Of a DNA stretch of 64,000 nucleotides, positions 39,647-48,888 are shown piece after piece (position 1 is the first letter of the stretch; each line of letters begins with the position of its first letter). The DNA is taken from the NCBI RefSeq assembly GCF_006016075.1, contig NZ_CP040093.1, positions 62,001-126,000 of the forward strand. The letters run 5' to 3'. The notes beneath the pieces are model-generated. The model was not told where the DNA came from and did not search any database. It saw only the letters and a list, made by a program, of their open reading frames with translations. Source of the stretch: Caloramator sp. E03. GTDB lineage: Bacteria > Bacillota > Clostridia > Clostridiales > Caloramatoraceae. The translations under genes and the position numbers were made by a program.

Positions 39647-40306
39647 TTGTATTCTGATATCATTTACGAACTTGAAAATAAATTAAATAAAAAAAAGCAA
39701 GATTACTTTATTAAAAAGGGCAGGATGGATAATCTTATTGAACAAAAGAAGAAAATAGAAGCTCAATTAAAAATAAATAATAATAAAATAGATAACTATG
39801 AAAAAGTAAAAATATTACTACAGAATACTTCCCAATTTGCCAGAGAACAATCAAAAAAACAAATAGAATATATAATAACCCAATGCCTTCAATATATATT
39901 TGATCCTTCAATGGAATTTAAAATAGATATAGTAGAAAAATCAAATAGAATAGAAGCAGAGTTTTTTGTTGTGTCAAATATAAATGGCGAACAGATAGTT
40001 ACAAAGCCTCAGGATTCAAGGGGTGGGGGCGTTGTTGATATAATATCCCTTGCAATTAGAATTGCCATGATACAAATTCATAATCCCAAAATAGACGGCC
40101 CATTAATACTTGATGAACCAGCAAAACATGTTAGTGATGAATATATTGTAAATGTAGCTGATTTTATAAAACAAATAAGTACAACTTTTAAAAGGCAGGT
40201 AATAATGGTTACACATAATAACCATCTTTTGCATAGTGCTGATGTATGTTATAAAGTTACTATAAATGATGGCATTAGTACAGTGGAACTTATAAACTTG
40301 ACATAA
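39647..40306 (+). CDS. Rad50/SbcC-like ATPase, C-terminal half
   Basis: 219 residues. A short coiled coil (about 1-75) leads into the C-lobe. The ABC signature is altered to SRGGGVVD (124-131) instead of the usual LSGGE type. Walker B is LILDEP (153-158), the D-loop region is KHVSDE, and the H-loop is VTHNNHL near 189. It should pair with the Walker A half to form a complete nucleotide site. The start is TTG 39647 after AAAGGAGTG. The coil is far shorter than the roughly 275-residue coil of the N half, so the two do not simply add up to a normal Rad50. Confidence 0.82.
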   Translation: MYSDIIYELENKLNKKKQDYFIKKGRMDNLIEQKKKIEAQLKINNNKIDNYEKVKILLQNTSQFAREQSKKQIEYIITQCLQYIFDPSMEFKIDIVEKSNRIEAEFFVVSNINGEQIVTKPQDSRGGGVVDIISLAIRIAMIQIHNPKIDGPLILDEPAKHVSDEYIVNVADFIKQISTTFKRQVIMVTHNNHLLHSADVCYKVTINDGISTVELINLT

Positions 40307-40414
40307 TATTAATTCTATAATAAAATAAAGACAAATAATGGTTAATTATTTTGGTCATTATTTAGTATATGCTTCAGATTAAAATTCTCTTAGCCAGGTA
40401 TTACATCCATAATC

Positions 40415-40442
40415 CGGTATTTAATACTATATTATTACCGGA
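40415..40442 (+). promoter_or_regulatory. Hairpin in the rny leader
   Basis: CCGGTA pairs with TACCGG across an AT-rich loop, about 25 bp before the rny ribosome-binding site. The rest of 40307-40462 is AT-rich; no convincing promoter was picked out. Confidence 0.4.
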
Positions 40443-40477
40443 ATTGGTGATATTTTGTTTTTAAGGAGGTGTTATTT

Positions 40478-42016
40478 ATTTCGTTTTTTGTATATATAAT
40501 ATCTGGTGGAGTTTCTATAATAGCCTTTATTGCAGGTTATTATGTTAGAAAAAATATAGCTGAAGGTAAAATTCAAAGTGCTGAAGAGCTTGCAAAAAAA
40601 ATAGTTTCTGAAGCTGAAAAAGAAGCTGAATCTAAAAAGAAAGAAGCTATTATTGAAGCAAAAGAAGAAGTTCACAAATTAAGGACTGAATTTGAAAAGG
40701 AAATTCGTGAACGAAGAAGTGAACTTCAAAGGATGGAGCGTAGAGTTCTTCAAAGGGAAGAAACTCTTGACAAAAAGGTAGAATTACTAGAGGCAAGAGA
40801 AGAAAATCTCAATAAAAAACAACAAGAAATTCAAAACATGCAAGAAGAAATTAACCAACTTTATAATAAGCAAATTGAAGAATTAGAAAGACTTGCAGGT
40901 TTAACTACCGAAGAAGCAAAACAGCTTCTATTAAGTGATATTGAAAAAGAAGTTAAACATGAAGCAGCAATGATGATAAAAGATATTGAAACAAGAGCCC
41001 GTGAAGAGGGTGAAAAAAGAGCAAAAGAAATTATTGCATGTGCAATACAACGTTGTGCTGCTGAACATGTTGCTGAAACAACTGTTTCAGTTGTAAATCT
41101 TCCTAACGATGAAATGAAGGGTAGAATAATAGGTAGGGAAGGTAGAAACATAAGAACACTTGAAACATTAACAGGAATAGATTTAATAATTGATGATACT
41201 CCAGAAGCTGTTATTTTATCAGGATTTGATCCAATAAGAAGAGAAATTGCAAGATTAGCACTTGAAAAGCTAATAACCGATGGTAGAATTCATCCAGCGA
41301 GAATTGAAGAAATGGTTGAAAAAGCCAAAAAAGAAGTTGAAAATGAAATTAGAGAACAAGGTGAGCAAGCTACTTTTGAAACAGGAGTTCATGGTATTCA
41401 TTCAGAGCTAATAAAATTATTAGGTAGGTTAAAGTATAGAACAAGCTATGGACAAAATGTTTTAAATCACTCAATAGAAGTAGCATATCTTGCCGGATTA
41501 ATGGCTGCAGAACTTGGTATTGATGTAACTATTGCAAAGAGGGCAGGATTGCTACATGACATAGGAAAAGCTCTTGATCATGAAATAGAAGGTCCTCATG
41601 CACTTATAGGAGGAGATATATTAAAGAAATACAATGAGTCTCCTGCTGTTGTTCATGCAGTTTCGGCTCACCATAACGATATTGAACCTCAAACTATAGA
41701 GGCAATCTTAATTGCAGCAGCTGACGCAATATCAGCTGCAAGACCTGGCGCAAGAAGGGAAACTCTTGAAGCATATATAAAGAGATTAGAAAAACTTGAA
41801 GAAATTGCAGATTCTTTTGAAGGTGTTGAAAAGTCTTTTGCTATACAGGCAGGACGTGAGATTAGAATTATGGTTAAGCCAGAACAAATAAGTGATGTAG
41901 AAGCAATACAAATGGCAAGGGATATAGTAAAGAGAATAGAAAGTGAACTAGAATATCCTGGACAAATAAAAGTAAATGTTATAAGAGAAGTTAGAGCAAT
42001 TGAATACGCAAAGTAA
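40478..42016 (+). CDS. rny: Ribonuclease Y
   Basis: About 512 residues. This membrane-anchored endoribonuclease starts mRNA decay in Firmicutes. In order: an N-terminal membrane segment (first 25 residues), a long coiled coil (about 30-180), a KH domain ([19 protein letters not shown], near 205), and the HD domain with [10 protein letters not shown] near 360 and a following AHHND. Start: AAGGAGG occupies 40463-40469, so GTG 40469 overlaps it; the next codon at proper distance is ATT 40478, followed by TCG TTT. An ATT start is rare, and GTG 40469 remains the alternative. No ATG lies nearby in frame. Confidence 0.93.
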   Translation: MSFFVYIISGGVSIIAFIAGYYVRKNIAEGKIQSAEELAKKIVSEAEKEAESKKKEAIIEAKEEVHKLRTEFEKEIRERRSELQRMERRVLQREETLDKKVELLEAREENLNKKQQEIQNMQEEINQLYNKQIEELERLAGLTTEEAKQLLLSDIEKEVKHEAAMMIKDIETRAREEGEKRAKEIIACAIQRCAAEHVAETTVSVVNLPNDEMKGRIIGREGRNIRTLETLTGIDLIIDDTPEAVILSGFDPIRREIARLALEKLITDGRIHPARIEEMVEKAKKEVENEIREQGEQATFETGVHGIHSELIKLLGRLKYRTSYGQNVLNHSIEVAYLAGLMAAELGIDVTIAKRAGLLHDIGKALDHEIEGPHALIGGDILKKYNESPAVVHAVSAHHNDIEPQTIEAILIAAADAISAARPGARRETLEAYIKRLEKLEEIADSFEGVEKSFAIQAGREIRIMVKPEQISDVEAIQMARDIVKRIESELEYPGQIKVNVIREVRAIEYAK

Positions 42017-42019
42017 AAA

Positions 42020-42065
42020 TAATAAAGCAGCAGAAATCTGTTGCTTTATTATTTTTTATTTTTAA
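42020..42065 (+). terminator. Terminator of rny
   Basis: TAATAAAGCAGCAG (42020-42033) pairs with CTGTTGCTTTATTA (42038-42051) with one G-T pair, followed by a long T-rich run. Confidence 0.88.
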
Positions 42066-42092
42066 GAAGGAAATTTTTTTACTTTGTAGAAT
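42066..42092 (+). promoter_or_regulatory. Sigma-H-type promoter of spoVS
   Basis: GAAGGAAAT (42066-42074), an 11-nt spacer, then GTAGAAT (42086-42092). This is a full match to RnAGGAwWW-N11-12-RnnGAAT. B. subtilis spoVS is a known sigma-H gene, which supports the call. Confidence 0.8.
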
Positions 42093-42138
42093 ATTAATGT
42101 AAAAGACTAATTATATCAGTCCTTAAGGGGGTATTATA

Positions 42139-42399
42139 ATGGAAGTATTAAAAGTTTCAGCAAAATCAAATCCAAACGCTGTTGCAGGAGCTTTGTCCGG
42201 TGTGTTAAGAGATAATGGCTCTGCTGAAGTGCAAGCAATAGGGGCTGGAGCAATTAACCAGGCAGTAAAAGCAATAGCAATAGCAAGAGGTTTTATGGCT
42301 CCAAGTGGTCTTAATCTCGTATGCATTCCTGCTTTTACAGACATAGTTATTGATGGTGAAGAAAGAACTGCCATTAAATTTATTGTAGAACCAAGATAA
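42139..42399 (+). CDS. spoVS: Stage V sporulation protein S
   Basis: 86 residues, the standard SpoVS/Alba-like domain. The sequence EVLKVSAKSNPNAVAGALSG with AIGAGAINQAVKAIAIARG is nearly invariant in the family. It affects septation and coat assembly in Bacillus sporulation; nucleic-acid binding is proposed. The ATG follows AAGGGGG. The rny-spoVS order is also found in Bacillus. It has its own sigma-H-type promoter. Confidence 0.97.
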   Translation: MEVLKVSAKSNPNAVAGALSGVLRDNGSAEVQAIGAGAINQAVKAIAIARGFMAPSGLNLVCIPAFTDIVIDGEERTAIKFIVEPR

Positions 42400-42434
42400 T
42401 AGTATTATTATTTTTTATTTATTTGGTTTATTCA

Positions 42435-42475
42435 TATAAATGCCATGTATAAAATATATGGCATTTATAATTTAT
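42435..42475 (+). terminator. Hairpin after spoVS
   Basis: TATAAATGCCAT (42435-42446) pairs with ATGGCATTTATA (42458-42469). It is followed by ATTTATTT, so termination may be moderate. From 42476 to 42631 I see only AT-rich sequence. Confidence 0.7.
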
Positions 42476-42631
42476 TTCAAAGTAATAACATAATACATAT
42501 TATGTTAACTTTTAGTATTTAAATATTCTCTTAAATAAATAGTAGCATTACAAGAAATCTTTTACTTAACTATAGACACAAAAAACATTAAATGCTATAT
42601 TTAATATAAAAATGTTATTATGGTGATATTT

Positions 42632-43477
42632 ATGATAGAATATGATCTTCATATACATTCAACTGCATCAGATGGTCTTCTTGATCCTAATAAAATATTT
42701 GAAGTTGCTAAGAAAAAAGGTCTTAAAGGCTTTTCAATAACAGATCATGATACGGTTTATGCTTTAGACACCTGTAATAGTTTATCTAAAAAATATAAAA
42801 TAGATTTTATACCAGGGATAGAGCTAAGTACGTATTTTAATGAACTTGAGGTTCACATATTAGGTTATTATATTGATTATAAAAATGAAGAACTTTTAGA
42901 ATTTTTAAGTTACATACAACAATCAAGAATACAAAGAATAAATAAAATGGTAGAGCGTATAAAAGATCTTGGTTATGATATCAGTATTGAGGAGATAAGA
43001 TTGCAAGCTGATAGTAAAACAAAATCTTTAGGAAGACCACATATAGGGCGTTTACTTGTTAAAAAAGGTTATTTCAAAGACACCATAGAAGCCTTTGAAA
43101 ATCTTTTAGAAAGAGGAAAACCTGGTTATGTAGAAAGATATAAATTATCAACTGAAGATGCAATTGCTTTAATAAAAAAAGTAGGAGGACTGCCTGTTAT
43201 TGCTCATCCCTTTGTAATAGATGAAAAGTTAAATTTAAATGACATAAAACAACTTATAATTAAATTTAAAGAATGTGGTGCAATTGGAATCGAAGTATTT
43301 CACTCACTGCAAAACAATAAACAATCAGAGTTTCTTTATAAAATTGCATTAGAAAATGATATGGTAATAACTGGTGGTAGTGATTGTCATGGTATTTTAA
43401 ATAATGGTGAATATTTACTTGGTAACTATGGTATTAATAGTACGTTATTAAAACGCTTAGAAAGTGTAAAGAGGTGA
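42632..43477 (+). CDS. PHP-domain phosphoesterase (TrpH/RnmV-like)
   Basis: 281 residues. The PHP metal-binding motifs are clear: DLHIHSTASDG at the N-terminus, ITDHDT, PGIELST, GRPHIGRLL, IAHPFV and TGGSDCHG. This standalone PHP family contains 3',5'-nucleoside bisphosphate phosphatase and the RNase AM 5'-3' exonuclease. GGTGAT precedes ATG 42632. Its stop TGA overlaps the GAGGTGA site of padR, so the two are coupled. Confidence 0.88.
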   Translation: MIEYDLHIHSTASDGLLDPNKIFEVAKKKGLKGFSITDHDTVYALDTCNSLSKKYKIDFIPGIELSTYFNELEVHILGYYIDYKNEELLEFLSYIQQSRIQRINKMVERIKDLGYDISIEEIRLQADSKTKSLGRPHIGRLLVKKGYFKDTIEAFENLLERGKPGYVERYKLSTEDAIALIKKVGGLPVIAHPFVIDEKLNLNDIKQLIIKFKECGAIGIEVFHSLQNNKQSEFLYKIALENDMVITGGSDCHGILNNGEYLLGNYGINSTLLKRLESVKR

Positions 43478-43481
43478 TAAA

Positions 43482-43856
43482 ATGCCAAGTGGAGATAATA
43501 GGAATAGACAATTCCCAAATAAACTAAACACAACAGCTATAGTAAAACTATTTATTCTCCACTTCTTATCAGAAAAGAGCTGTTATGGGAATGAGATAAT
43601 AGATAAAATTGAAAAAAGTTTAAGTTATAGTTGGCGCCCAAGCCCTGGAATGATTTATCCTTTATTACGTGATATGGAAGATGATATGTTGATTGAAGGA
43701 TGGTGGGATGAACCCGATAAAAAAACAAAAAGGCATTATAAAATAACTGATATTGGAATTAAACAATATGAAAAACTTAAACTAATATATAAGCCCCTTC
43801 TTGATGAATCTTTAAAAATAATTGATGCAACTCTTAAAACCATTTATAAAAATTAA
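43482..43856 (+). CDS. PadR family transcriptional regulator
   Basis: 124 residues. The winged helix-turn-helix shows FILHFLSEKSCYGNEIIDKI and SYSWRPSPGMIYPLLRDMED, then the wing DKKTKRHYKITDIG and a C-terminal dimerisation helix. PadR proteins usually repress a nearby gene in response to a ligand. The target is unknown here; the neighbouring genes are housekeeping-like. It lies 4 bp after the PHP gene and 15 bp before the aminotransferase gene. Confidence 0.88.
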   Translation: MPSGDNRNRQFPNKLNTTAIVKLFILHFLSEKSCYGNEIIDKIEKSLSYSWRPSPGMIYPLLRDMEDDMLIEGWWDEPDKKTKRHYKITDIGIKQYEKLKLIYKPLLDESLKIIDATLKTIYKN

Positions 43857-43871
43857 TAAGGAGGAATGAAT

Positions 43872-45056
43872 ATGGAACTTTCAAGAAAAGCACAGCAAAT
43901 ATCTTCATCAGTAACTCTTGCAATAACAGCTAAAGCAAATAAAATGAAAGAGGAAGGAATAAATGTTGTAAGCTTTGGTGCTGGTGAACCTGACTTTAAT
44001 ACACCATTAAATATACAAAACGCTGCAATAGAAGCAATAAAGAAAGGCAAAACAAAGTATACACCTTCCTCTGGTATTAATGAGCTAAAGAAAGCTATAT
44101 GCCAAAAGCTCAAATCTGAAAATAATCTTGATTATAATACATCTCAAATTGTAATCTCAAATGGTGCAAAGCATTCACTTTTTAATGCTTTTTTTGCAAT
44201 TTGTAACCCTGGAGATGAAGTGATTGTTCCTGTACCATATTGGGTAAGCTATCCAGAGCTTATAAAACTTGTTGATGCTATTCCAGTTTACGTTGAAACT
44301 AAGGAGGAAAATTCATTTAAATTTACTAAAGAAGATTTAGAAAAAGCTATAACGAATAAAACAAAGGCTATAGTATTAAATAGCCCAAATAATCCTACTG
44401 GTGCAGTTTATACGTTGGAAGAATTAAAAATGATTGCAGATATTGCTGTTGAAAAAGATTTAGTCATTATATCTGATGAGATTTACGAAAAGTTGATATA
44501 TGATGGAATAAATCACATAAGCATTGCTTCATTAAATGATGAAATAAGGAAAAGAACTATAGTAATAAATGGGATGTCTAAAGCATACTCAATGACAGGT
44601 TGGAGAATAGGATATACCGCATCAGGAGAAAACATAGCAAATGTTATGTCTAATGTACAAAGTCATGCAACATCAAATCCAAATTCTATTGCCCAATATG
44701 CAAGTGTTGAAGCATTAACAGGGCCTCAGGGCGAAATAGAAAAAATGAGGAAAGAATTTGAATTAAGGCGTAATTATATGGTAGAAAAGATTAATTCAAT
44801 AAAAGGGATATCATGTAATAAGCCACAAGGTGCTTTTTATGTTATGGTAAATATATCTAACATTAAAAATAAAAAAATAAAAGAATATGAAATAAAAAAT
44901 TCTGTTGATTTTTGCAATGCCCTTTTAGAAAAAGAAAAGGTTGCAGCTATCCCAGGAATAGCCTTTGGTGCCGATGATTATATAAGACTATCTTATGCAA
45001 CATCAATGGACAACATAATTGAAGGTTTAAATAGATTAGAAAATTTTCTTAAGTAA
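43872..45056 (+). CDS. Class I pyridoxal-phosphate aminotransferase (aspartate type)
   Basis: 394 residues. SFGAGEPDFNTP, NSPNNPTGAVY and the PLP-lysine motif NGMSKAYSMTGWRIGY identify the aspartate/prephenate subgroup I-gamma. The exact amino donor is not readable. AAGGAGG at 43858-43864 favours ATG 43872 over ATG 43866. It ends just before a terminator. Confidence 0.92.
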   Translation: MELSRKAQQISSSVTLAITAKANKMKEEGINVVSFGAGEPDFNTPLNIQNAAIEAIKKGKTKYTPSSGINELKKAICQKLKSENNLDYNTSQIVISNGAKHSLFNAFFAICNPGDEVIVPVPYWVSYPELIKLVDAIPVYVETKEENSFKFTKEDLEKAITNKTKAIVLNSPNNPTGAVYTLEELKMIADIAVEKDLVIISDEIYEKLIYDGINHISIASLNDEIRKRTIVINGMSKAYSMTGWRIGYTASGENIANVMSNVQSHATSNPNSIAQYASVEALTGPQGEIEKMRKEFELRRNYMVEKINSIKGISCNKPQGAFYVMVNISNIKNKKIKEYEIKNSVDFCNALLEKEKVAAIPGIAFGADDYIRLSYATSMDNIIEGLNRLENFLK

Positions 45057-45063
45057 GTATGCT

Positions 45064-45100
45064 AAAAAGATAAGGTATTGCCTTGTCTTTTTTCTTTTTT
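45064..45100 (+). terminator. Terminator of the PHP-padR-aminotransferase unit
   Basis: AAAGATAAGG pairs with CCTTGTCTTT (one G-T pair) and is followed by a long T-rich run. Confidence 0.85.
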
Positions 45101-45112
45101 TTATGTTATAAT
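45083..45112 (+). promoter_or_regulatory. Likely promoter of purB
   Basis: TATAAT at 45107-45112. The best -35 is TTGTCT (45083-45088) at 18 bp, inside the preceding terminator arm. Confidence 0.5.
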
Positions 45113-45171
45113 CGGCATATATCGTAATATTTATTGAATAAATTAAATAATATTCGTAGGAGATGATGAAT

Positions 45172-46599
45172 ATGCACGATTTATATGAAAGCCCTTTAAT
45201 AAAAAGATATGCCAGCAAAGAAATGTGTAAAATATTTTCTGATGAAAGTAAGTTTTCAACCTGGAGAAAATTTTGGGTTGCTCTTGCTGAAACAGAAAAG
45301 GATTTAGGTCTTAATATAACTCAAGACCAGATAGATGAAATGAAAGAGCATATTTATGACATAAATTATGAAGAAGCTGAAAAAAAAGAAAAGGAAACAA
45401 GACATGATGTTATGTCTCATGTACATGCTTATGGGATGCAATGCCCAAAGGCAAAAGGCATGATACACCTTGGAGCAACAAGCTGTTATGTTGGTGATAA
45501 CACAGATGTTGTAATAATTAAAGAAGGTTTACTTTTATTACGTAAAAAACTTATTCAATGTATAAAAAATTTAAGAGACTTTGCCTTTGAATATAGAAAT
45601 CTACCTTGCCTTGCATTTACTCATCTTCAACCAGCCCAACTCACAACAGTTGGAAAAAGAGCATGCCTTTGGATTCAAGATTTGGTATGCGATCTTGAGT
45701 ACCTTGATTTTGTAATTGACAATTTAAAGCTTTTAGGAGTTAAAGGTACAACAGGAACACAAGCAAGTTTTTTAAAATTATTTGAAAATGATCATGAAAA
45801 AGTTAAAAAACTTGATGAAATAATATGTGAAAAGATGGGATTTAAAGATAAATATTTTAAAGTTACTGGTCAAACTTATCCTAGAAAACAGGATATGCTT
45901 GTATTAAACGTTTTATCTTCTATTGCAGAAAGTGCCTATAAATTTAGTAATGATATTAGAATACTTCAAAGCTTAAAAGAAATAGAAGAACCATTTGAGA
46001 AGAATCAGATTGGCTCCTCGGCTATGGCATACAAGAGAAATCCTATGAGAAGTGAAAGAATATCATCTATTGCAAGATATGTTATTATTAATTCATTAAA
46101 CCCTGCTATTACTGCTTCAACCCAATGGTTTGAAAGAACCCTTGACGATTCCGCAAATAGAAGAATTGTGATACCAGAATCTTTCCTTGCAGTAGATGGA
46201 ATACTTAATCTTTATATAAATGTGACTTCCGGATTAGTTGTATATCCAAAGGTTATAGAAAAACACGTAAAAGAAGAACTACCTTTTATGGCTACAGAAA
46301 ACATTTTAATGGAAGCCGTAAAAAAAGGTGGGGACAGACAAGAGCTTCATGAGAAAATTAGAATACACTCTATGGAAGCAGCTAAAAAAGTTAAAGAAAT
46401 GGGAGAAAGCAATGATTTGATAGAAAGGATTTGTGCAGATCAAAGTTTTAAGCTTGAAAAAGAAGAAGTACTAAACGCACTAAGACCCGAAAATTATATA
46501 GGCAGATCTAAAGAACAAGTTGAAGAATATATAAAGTTTGAAGTAGACCCTATATTATTAGAAAGTAATGAAAATATTTCTGTTGAAATAAATGTATAA
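45172..46599 (+). CDS. purB: Adenylosuccinate lyase
   Basis: 475 residues. It releases fumarate in two steps of purine synthesis (SAICAR to AICAR, adenylosuccinate to AMP). The superfamily motif [17 protein letters not shown] lies near residue 283, with the catalytic His region [12 protein letters not shown] and [11 protein letters not shown]. It is closer to the long form found in clostridia. TAGGAG fits ATG 45172; ATG 45163 and 45166 lie too near the site. It stands alone, outside a pur operon. Confidence 0.94.
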   Translation: MHDLYESPLIKRYASKEMCKIFSDESKFSTWRKFWVALAETEKDLGLNITQDQIDEMKEHIYDINYEEAEKKEKETRHDVMSHVHAYGMQCPKAKGMIHLGATSCYVGDNTDVVIIKEGLLLLRKKLIQCIKNLRDFAFEYRNLPCLAFTHLQPAQLTTVGKRACLWIQDLVCDLEYLDFVIDNLKLLGVKGTTGTQASFLKLFENDHEKVKKLDEIICEKMGFKDKYFKVTGQTYPRKQDMLVLNVLSSIAESAYKFSNDIRILQSLKEIEEPFEKNQIGSSAMAYKRNPMRSERISSIARYVIINSLNPAITASTQWFERTLDDSANRRIVIPESFLAVDGILNLYINVTSGLVVYPKVIEKHVKEELPFMATENILMEAVKKGGDRQELHEKIRIHSMEAAKKVKEMGESNDLIERICADQSFKLEKEEVLNALRPENYIGRSKEQVEEYIKFEVDPILLESNENISVEINV

Positions 46600-46604
46600 T
46601 ATTT

Positions 46605-46651
46605 GAACAGAAGGTATTGTTTTATATTTAACAATGCCTTCTGTTTTTTTA
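46605..46651 (+). terminator. Terminator of purB
   Basis: ACAGAAGGTATTGTT (46607-46621) pairs with AACAATGCCTTCTGT (46630-46644), followed by seven T. Confidence 0.9.
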
Positions 46652-46656
46652 TTTTA

Positions 46657-46696
46657 TGTCGAATATATATTTATAAATTAAATTTATATTCGACAA
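46657..46696. promoter_or_regulatory. Pair of inverted Spo0A-like boxes upstream of proC
   Basis: TGTCGAA (46657-46663, plus strand) and TTGTCGAA on the minus strand (46689-46696) flank a 25-bp AT segment. They also form a hairpin (GTCGAATATA with TATATTCGAC). A weaker GTCGAA sits at 46739. The rest of 46652-46888 is AT-rich with no clear promoter. Confidence 0.4.
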
Positions 46697-46888
46697 CTAT
46701 TTTATTTTTTATTTGATATACATTATCAATTAATAAAAGTCGAAAAAATAATATAAATATGAAAGTAAATATTATAAAATATTCAAAGTTATAAACATCT
46801 ATTATCCACCGTTGTTATTAATTTTGGACATGTTATCAATTTCATTTTTTTATGATAAAATTAAATAAAAACGCAGGAGGTAAAAAAT

Positions 46889-47683
46889 ATGATAGGTTTT
46901 ATAGGTTGCGGGAATATGGCTAATGCAATGATTAATGGTATGATTAAAAATAATATAAATCCTAACGAAATATGTGTATTTGACCCAAACAAAGAAAAAC
47001 TTGATGCTATGGGACTAAAAGGTATAGTGATATGCGAAAATAATATAGATGTTTTTAAAAATAGCAAATATGTATTTTTAGCAATCAAACCAAATGTATA
47101 TAATGATGTATTGAATGAAGTAAAAAACTACATAAAAGATGATAATGTATTAATATCTATGGCTGCTGGATATAAAATAGATAGCATAAAACAAATAATA
47201 GGAGAAAGAAAAGTTGCAAGGATAATGCCCAATACCCCTGCATTAGTGCAAGAAGGTCTTACAGCACTTTGCTTTGATAATCTTATTAATGAAAATGAAA
47301 AAATGGAAATTAAAAAATTACTAAGTTCTTTTAGTTATGTTATTGAAACAAAAGAAAATTATATAAACGCATATTCAGCAGTATCAGGCAGTGGCCCAGC
47401 TTATGTTTTTATGTTTATTGAGGCTATGGCTGATGCAGCTGTACTTTTAGGTATTCCAAGGGATGATGCTTATAAAGTTGCTCAGCAAACTTTACTTGGA
47501 AGTGCAAAACTTTCTATGACATCAGGAAAACACCCTGGAGAACTAAAAGACATGGTATGTTCACCTGGAGGAACAACAATTGAGGGAGTTAGAACACTTG
47601 AAGAAAAATGCTTTAGAAGTGCAATAATTGAATGTATTATTAACACTTACAAAAAGAACCTCGATATAAACAATATTAGATAG
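46889..47683 (+). CDS. proC: Pyrroline-5-carboxylate reductase
   Basis: 264 residues. It reduces pyrroline-5-carboxylate to proline. The Rossmann start IGFIGCGNMANAMINGM, the MPNTPALVQEGLTALC motif and the signature SPGGTTIEGVRTLEE at the C-terminus are complete. The ATG follows CAGGAGG. It leads a short run with a small membrane protein and a Xer recombinase. Confidence 0.96.
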   Translation: MIGFIGCGNMANAMINGMIKNNINPNEICVFDPNKEKLDAMGLKGIVICENNIDVFKNSKYVFLAIKPNVYNDVLNEVKNYIKDDNVLISMAAGYKIDSIKQIIGERKVARIMPNTPALVQEGLTALCFDNLINENEKMEIKKLLSSFSYVIETKENYINAYSAVSGSGPAYVFMFIEAMADAAVLLGIPRDDAYKVAQQTLLGSAKLSMTSGKHPGELKDMVCSPGGTTIEGVRTLEEKCFRSAIIECIINTYKKNLDINNIR

Positions 47684-47700
47684 TTTTGAGGTGGATTTTA

Positions 47701-47874
47701 ATGATAATATTGAGAGTTATATTGTTTATATCATCTATTTTATTATTTATGTTTGTAGCATTTATATTATTAATAGAGACTTCAAGCAGTTTTAAAAAAC
47801 AAAATAAAAAGCATAATCAAAATACAAACCCAAAAGTACATGAAGAGAGAGGGAGAAAACATTATGCTAAATAA
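47701..47874 (+). CDS. Small single-span membrane protein
   Basis: 57 residues. One hydrophobic helix (about 1-28: ILRVILFISSILLFMFVAFI) is followed by a basic, polar tail rich in Lys, Asn and His. There is a good ribosome-binding site (GAGGTGG) 7 nt before ATG 47701; the in-frame TTG 47686 overlaps that site. It lies 17 bp after proC. I do not recognise the family. Confidence that it is a gene rests on the start signal and spacing. Confidence 0.55.
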   Translation: MIILRVILFISSILLFMFVAFILLIETSSSFKKQNKKHNQNTNPKVHEERGRKHYAK

Positions 47875-47892
47875 TAATTTAGCATAATGTTT
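47857..47892 (+). terminator. Strong hairpin between the small membrane gene and xerD
   Basis: A 15-bp perfect stem (47857-47871 with 47878-47892) has a TAATAA loop that contains the upstream stop codon. Only a short T run follows, so it may be a processing or stability element. Confidence 0.65.
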
Positions 47893-47916
47893 ATAAAATT
47901 AAGAGGAGGGGATGGC

Positions 47917-48888
47917 TTGGAGGAACATATCAGCATATTTGATGAAAATCTTCCTTCAATATTAAATGATTTTTTGGGATATCTTTGCACTATAAAAGGA
48001 AAATCTCAAAATACAATAGATGGTTATAAAACTGATTTAAGATTATTTTTAAAGTATATAAAAAAAGTAAAGAAAAATTTAAAAGACGATATTGAAGATA
48101 TCTATATTGGCGATATAGATGAGGAATTCATAAAATCAATTAGACTTTCTGATCTATACTCTTTTATTAATTATGTTACCTTGAAAAGAGATAATAGCGC
48201 CTATGCAAGAGCAAGAAAAACAGCAGCTATTAAATCATTTTTTAATTACCTTGAAACAAAAGTTAAGATAATAAAAGAAAACCCCGCAAGGGAGCTTGAA
48301 TCTCCTAAAATAGAAAAAAGGCACCCTGTATATCTTACTTTAGAACAAAGCAAGCAGCTTTTAAGTATTGTTGACGGAAGAAACAAAGAAAGAGATTATG
48401 CTATTTTGGTGCTATTTTTAAACTGTGGGCTAAGGCTATCAGAACTTATAGGAATTGATATTAGTAAAATCAAAGGAGATACATTAACGGTAATTGGTAA
48501 GGGAAACAAGGAAAGAACCGTGTATTTAAATTCAGCCTGCATTAAGGCTATAGAAAACTATCTTGCTGTAAGACCAAAAGATGGGGTTATTGATAAGGAT
48601 GCTCTGTTTCTTAGTGAGAGAAAGAAAAGAATTAGCAAAATTACTGTTGAAGTTCTTGTAAAAAAATTTATAAAAAAAGCAGGTTTATATGATAATAAGT
48701 ATACTCCACATAAGTTAAGACACACTGCTGCTACTTTAATGTATAAATATGGACATGTTGATATTAGAGCGCTACAGCAAATATTGGGCCATGAAAGTGT
48801 ATCTACAACACAGATATATACCCATATTGATGACGAAAAGTTAAGAGAAGCTATAAAATCTAATCCTCTATCAGAAGAAAAAGAGTAG
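47917..48888 (+). CDS. xerD: Tyrosine recombinase XerC/XerD
   Basis: 323 residues. Xer recombinases resolve chromosome dimers at dif. The N-terminal SAM-like core-binding domain (about 15-130) is followed by the catalytic domain with Arg (NCGLRLSELIG), Lys (GKGNKERTVYL), HKLRHTAATLM, LGHESVSTTQIYTHI with His and the nucleophile Tyr. GAGGAGGG points to TTG 47917; the upstream ATG 47887 lies before the site. Xer next to lexA is a common clostridial arrangement. XerC versus XerD cannot be settled by eye. Confidence 0.9.
   Translation: MEEHISIFDENLPSILNDFLGYLCTIKGKSQNTIDGYKTDLRLFLKYIKKVKKNLKDDIEDIYIGDIDEEFIKSIRLSDLYSFINYVTLKRDNSAYARARKTAAIKSFFNYLETKVKIIKENPARELESPKIEKRHPVYLTLEQSKQLLSIVDGRNKERDYAILVLFLNCGLRLSELIGIDISKIKGDTLTVIGKGNKERTVYLNSACIKAIENYLAVRPKDGVIDKDALFLSERKKRISKITVEVLVKKFIKKAGLYDNKYTPHKLRHTAATLMYKYGHVDIRALQQILGHESVSTTQIYTHIDDEKLREAIKSNPLSEEKE

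Noticed and set aside
37946-40306. Split Rad50 genes as a single gene broken by frameshift
   Set aside because: The two breaks are separated by proper stops, 12-bp gaps, ribosome-binding sites and start codons, and the coil lengths do not match a single normal protein cut in pieces.
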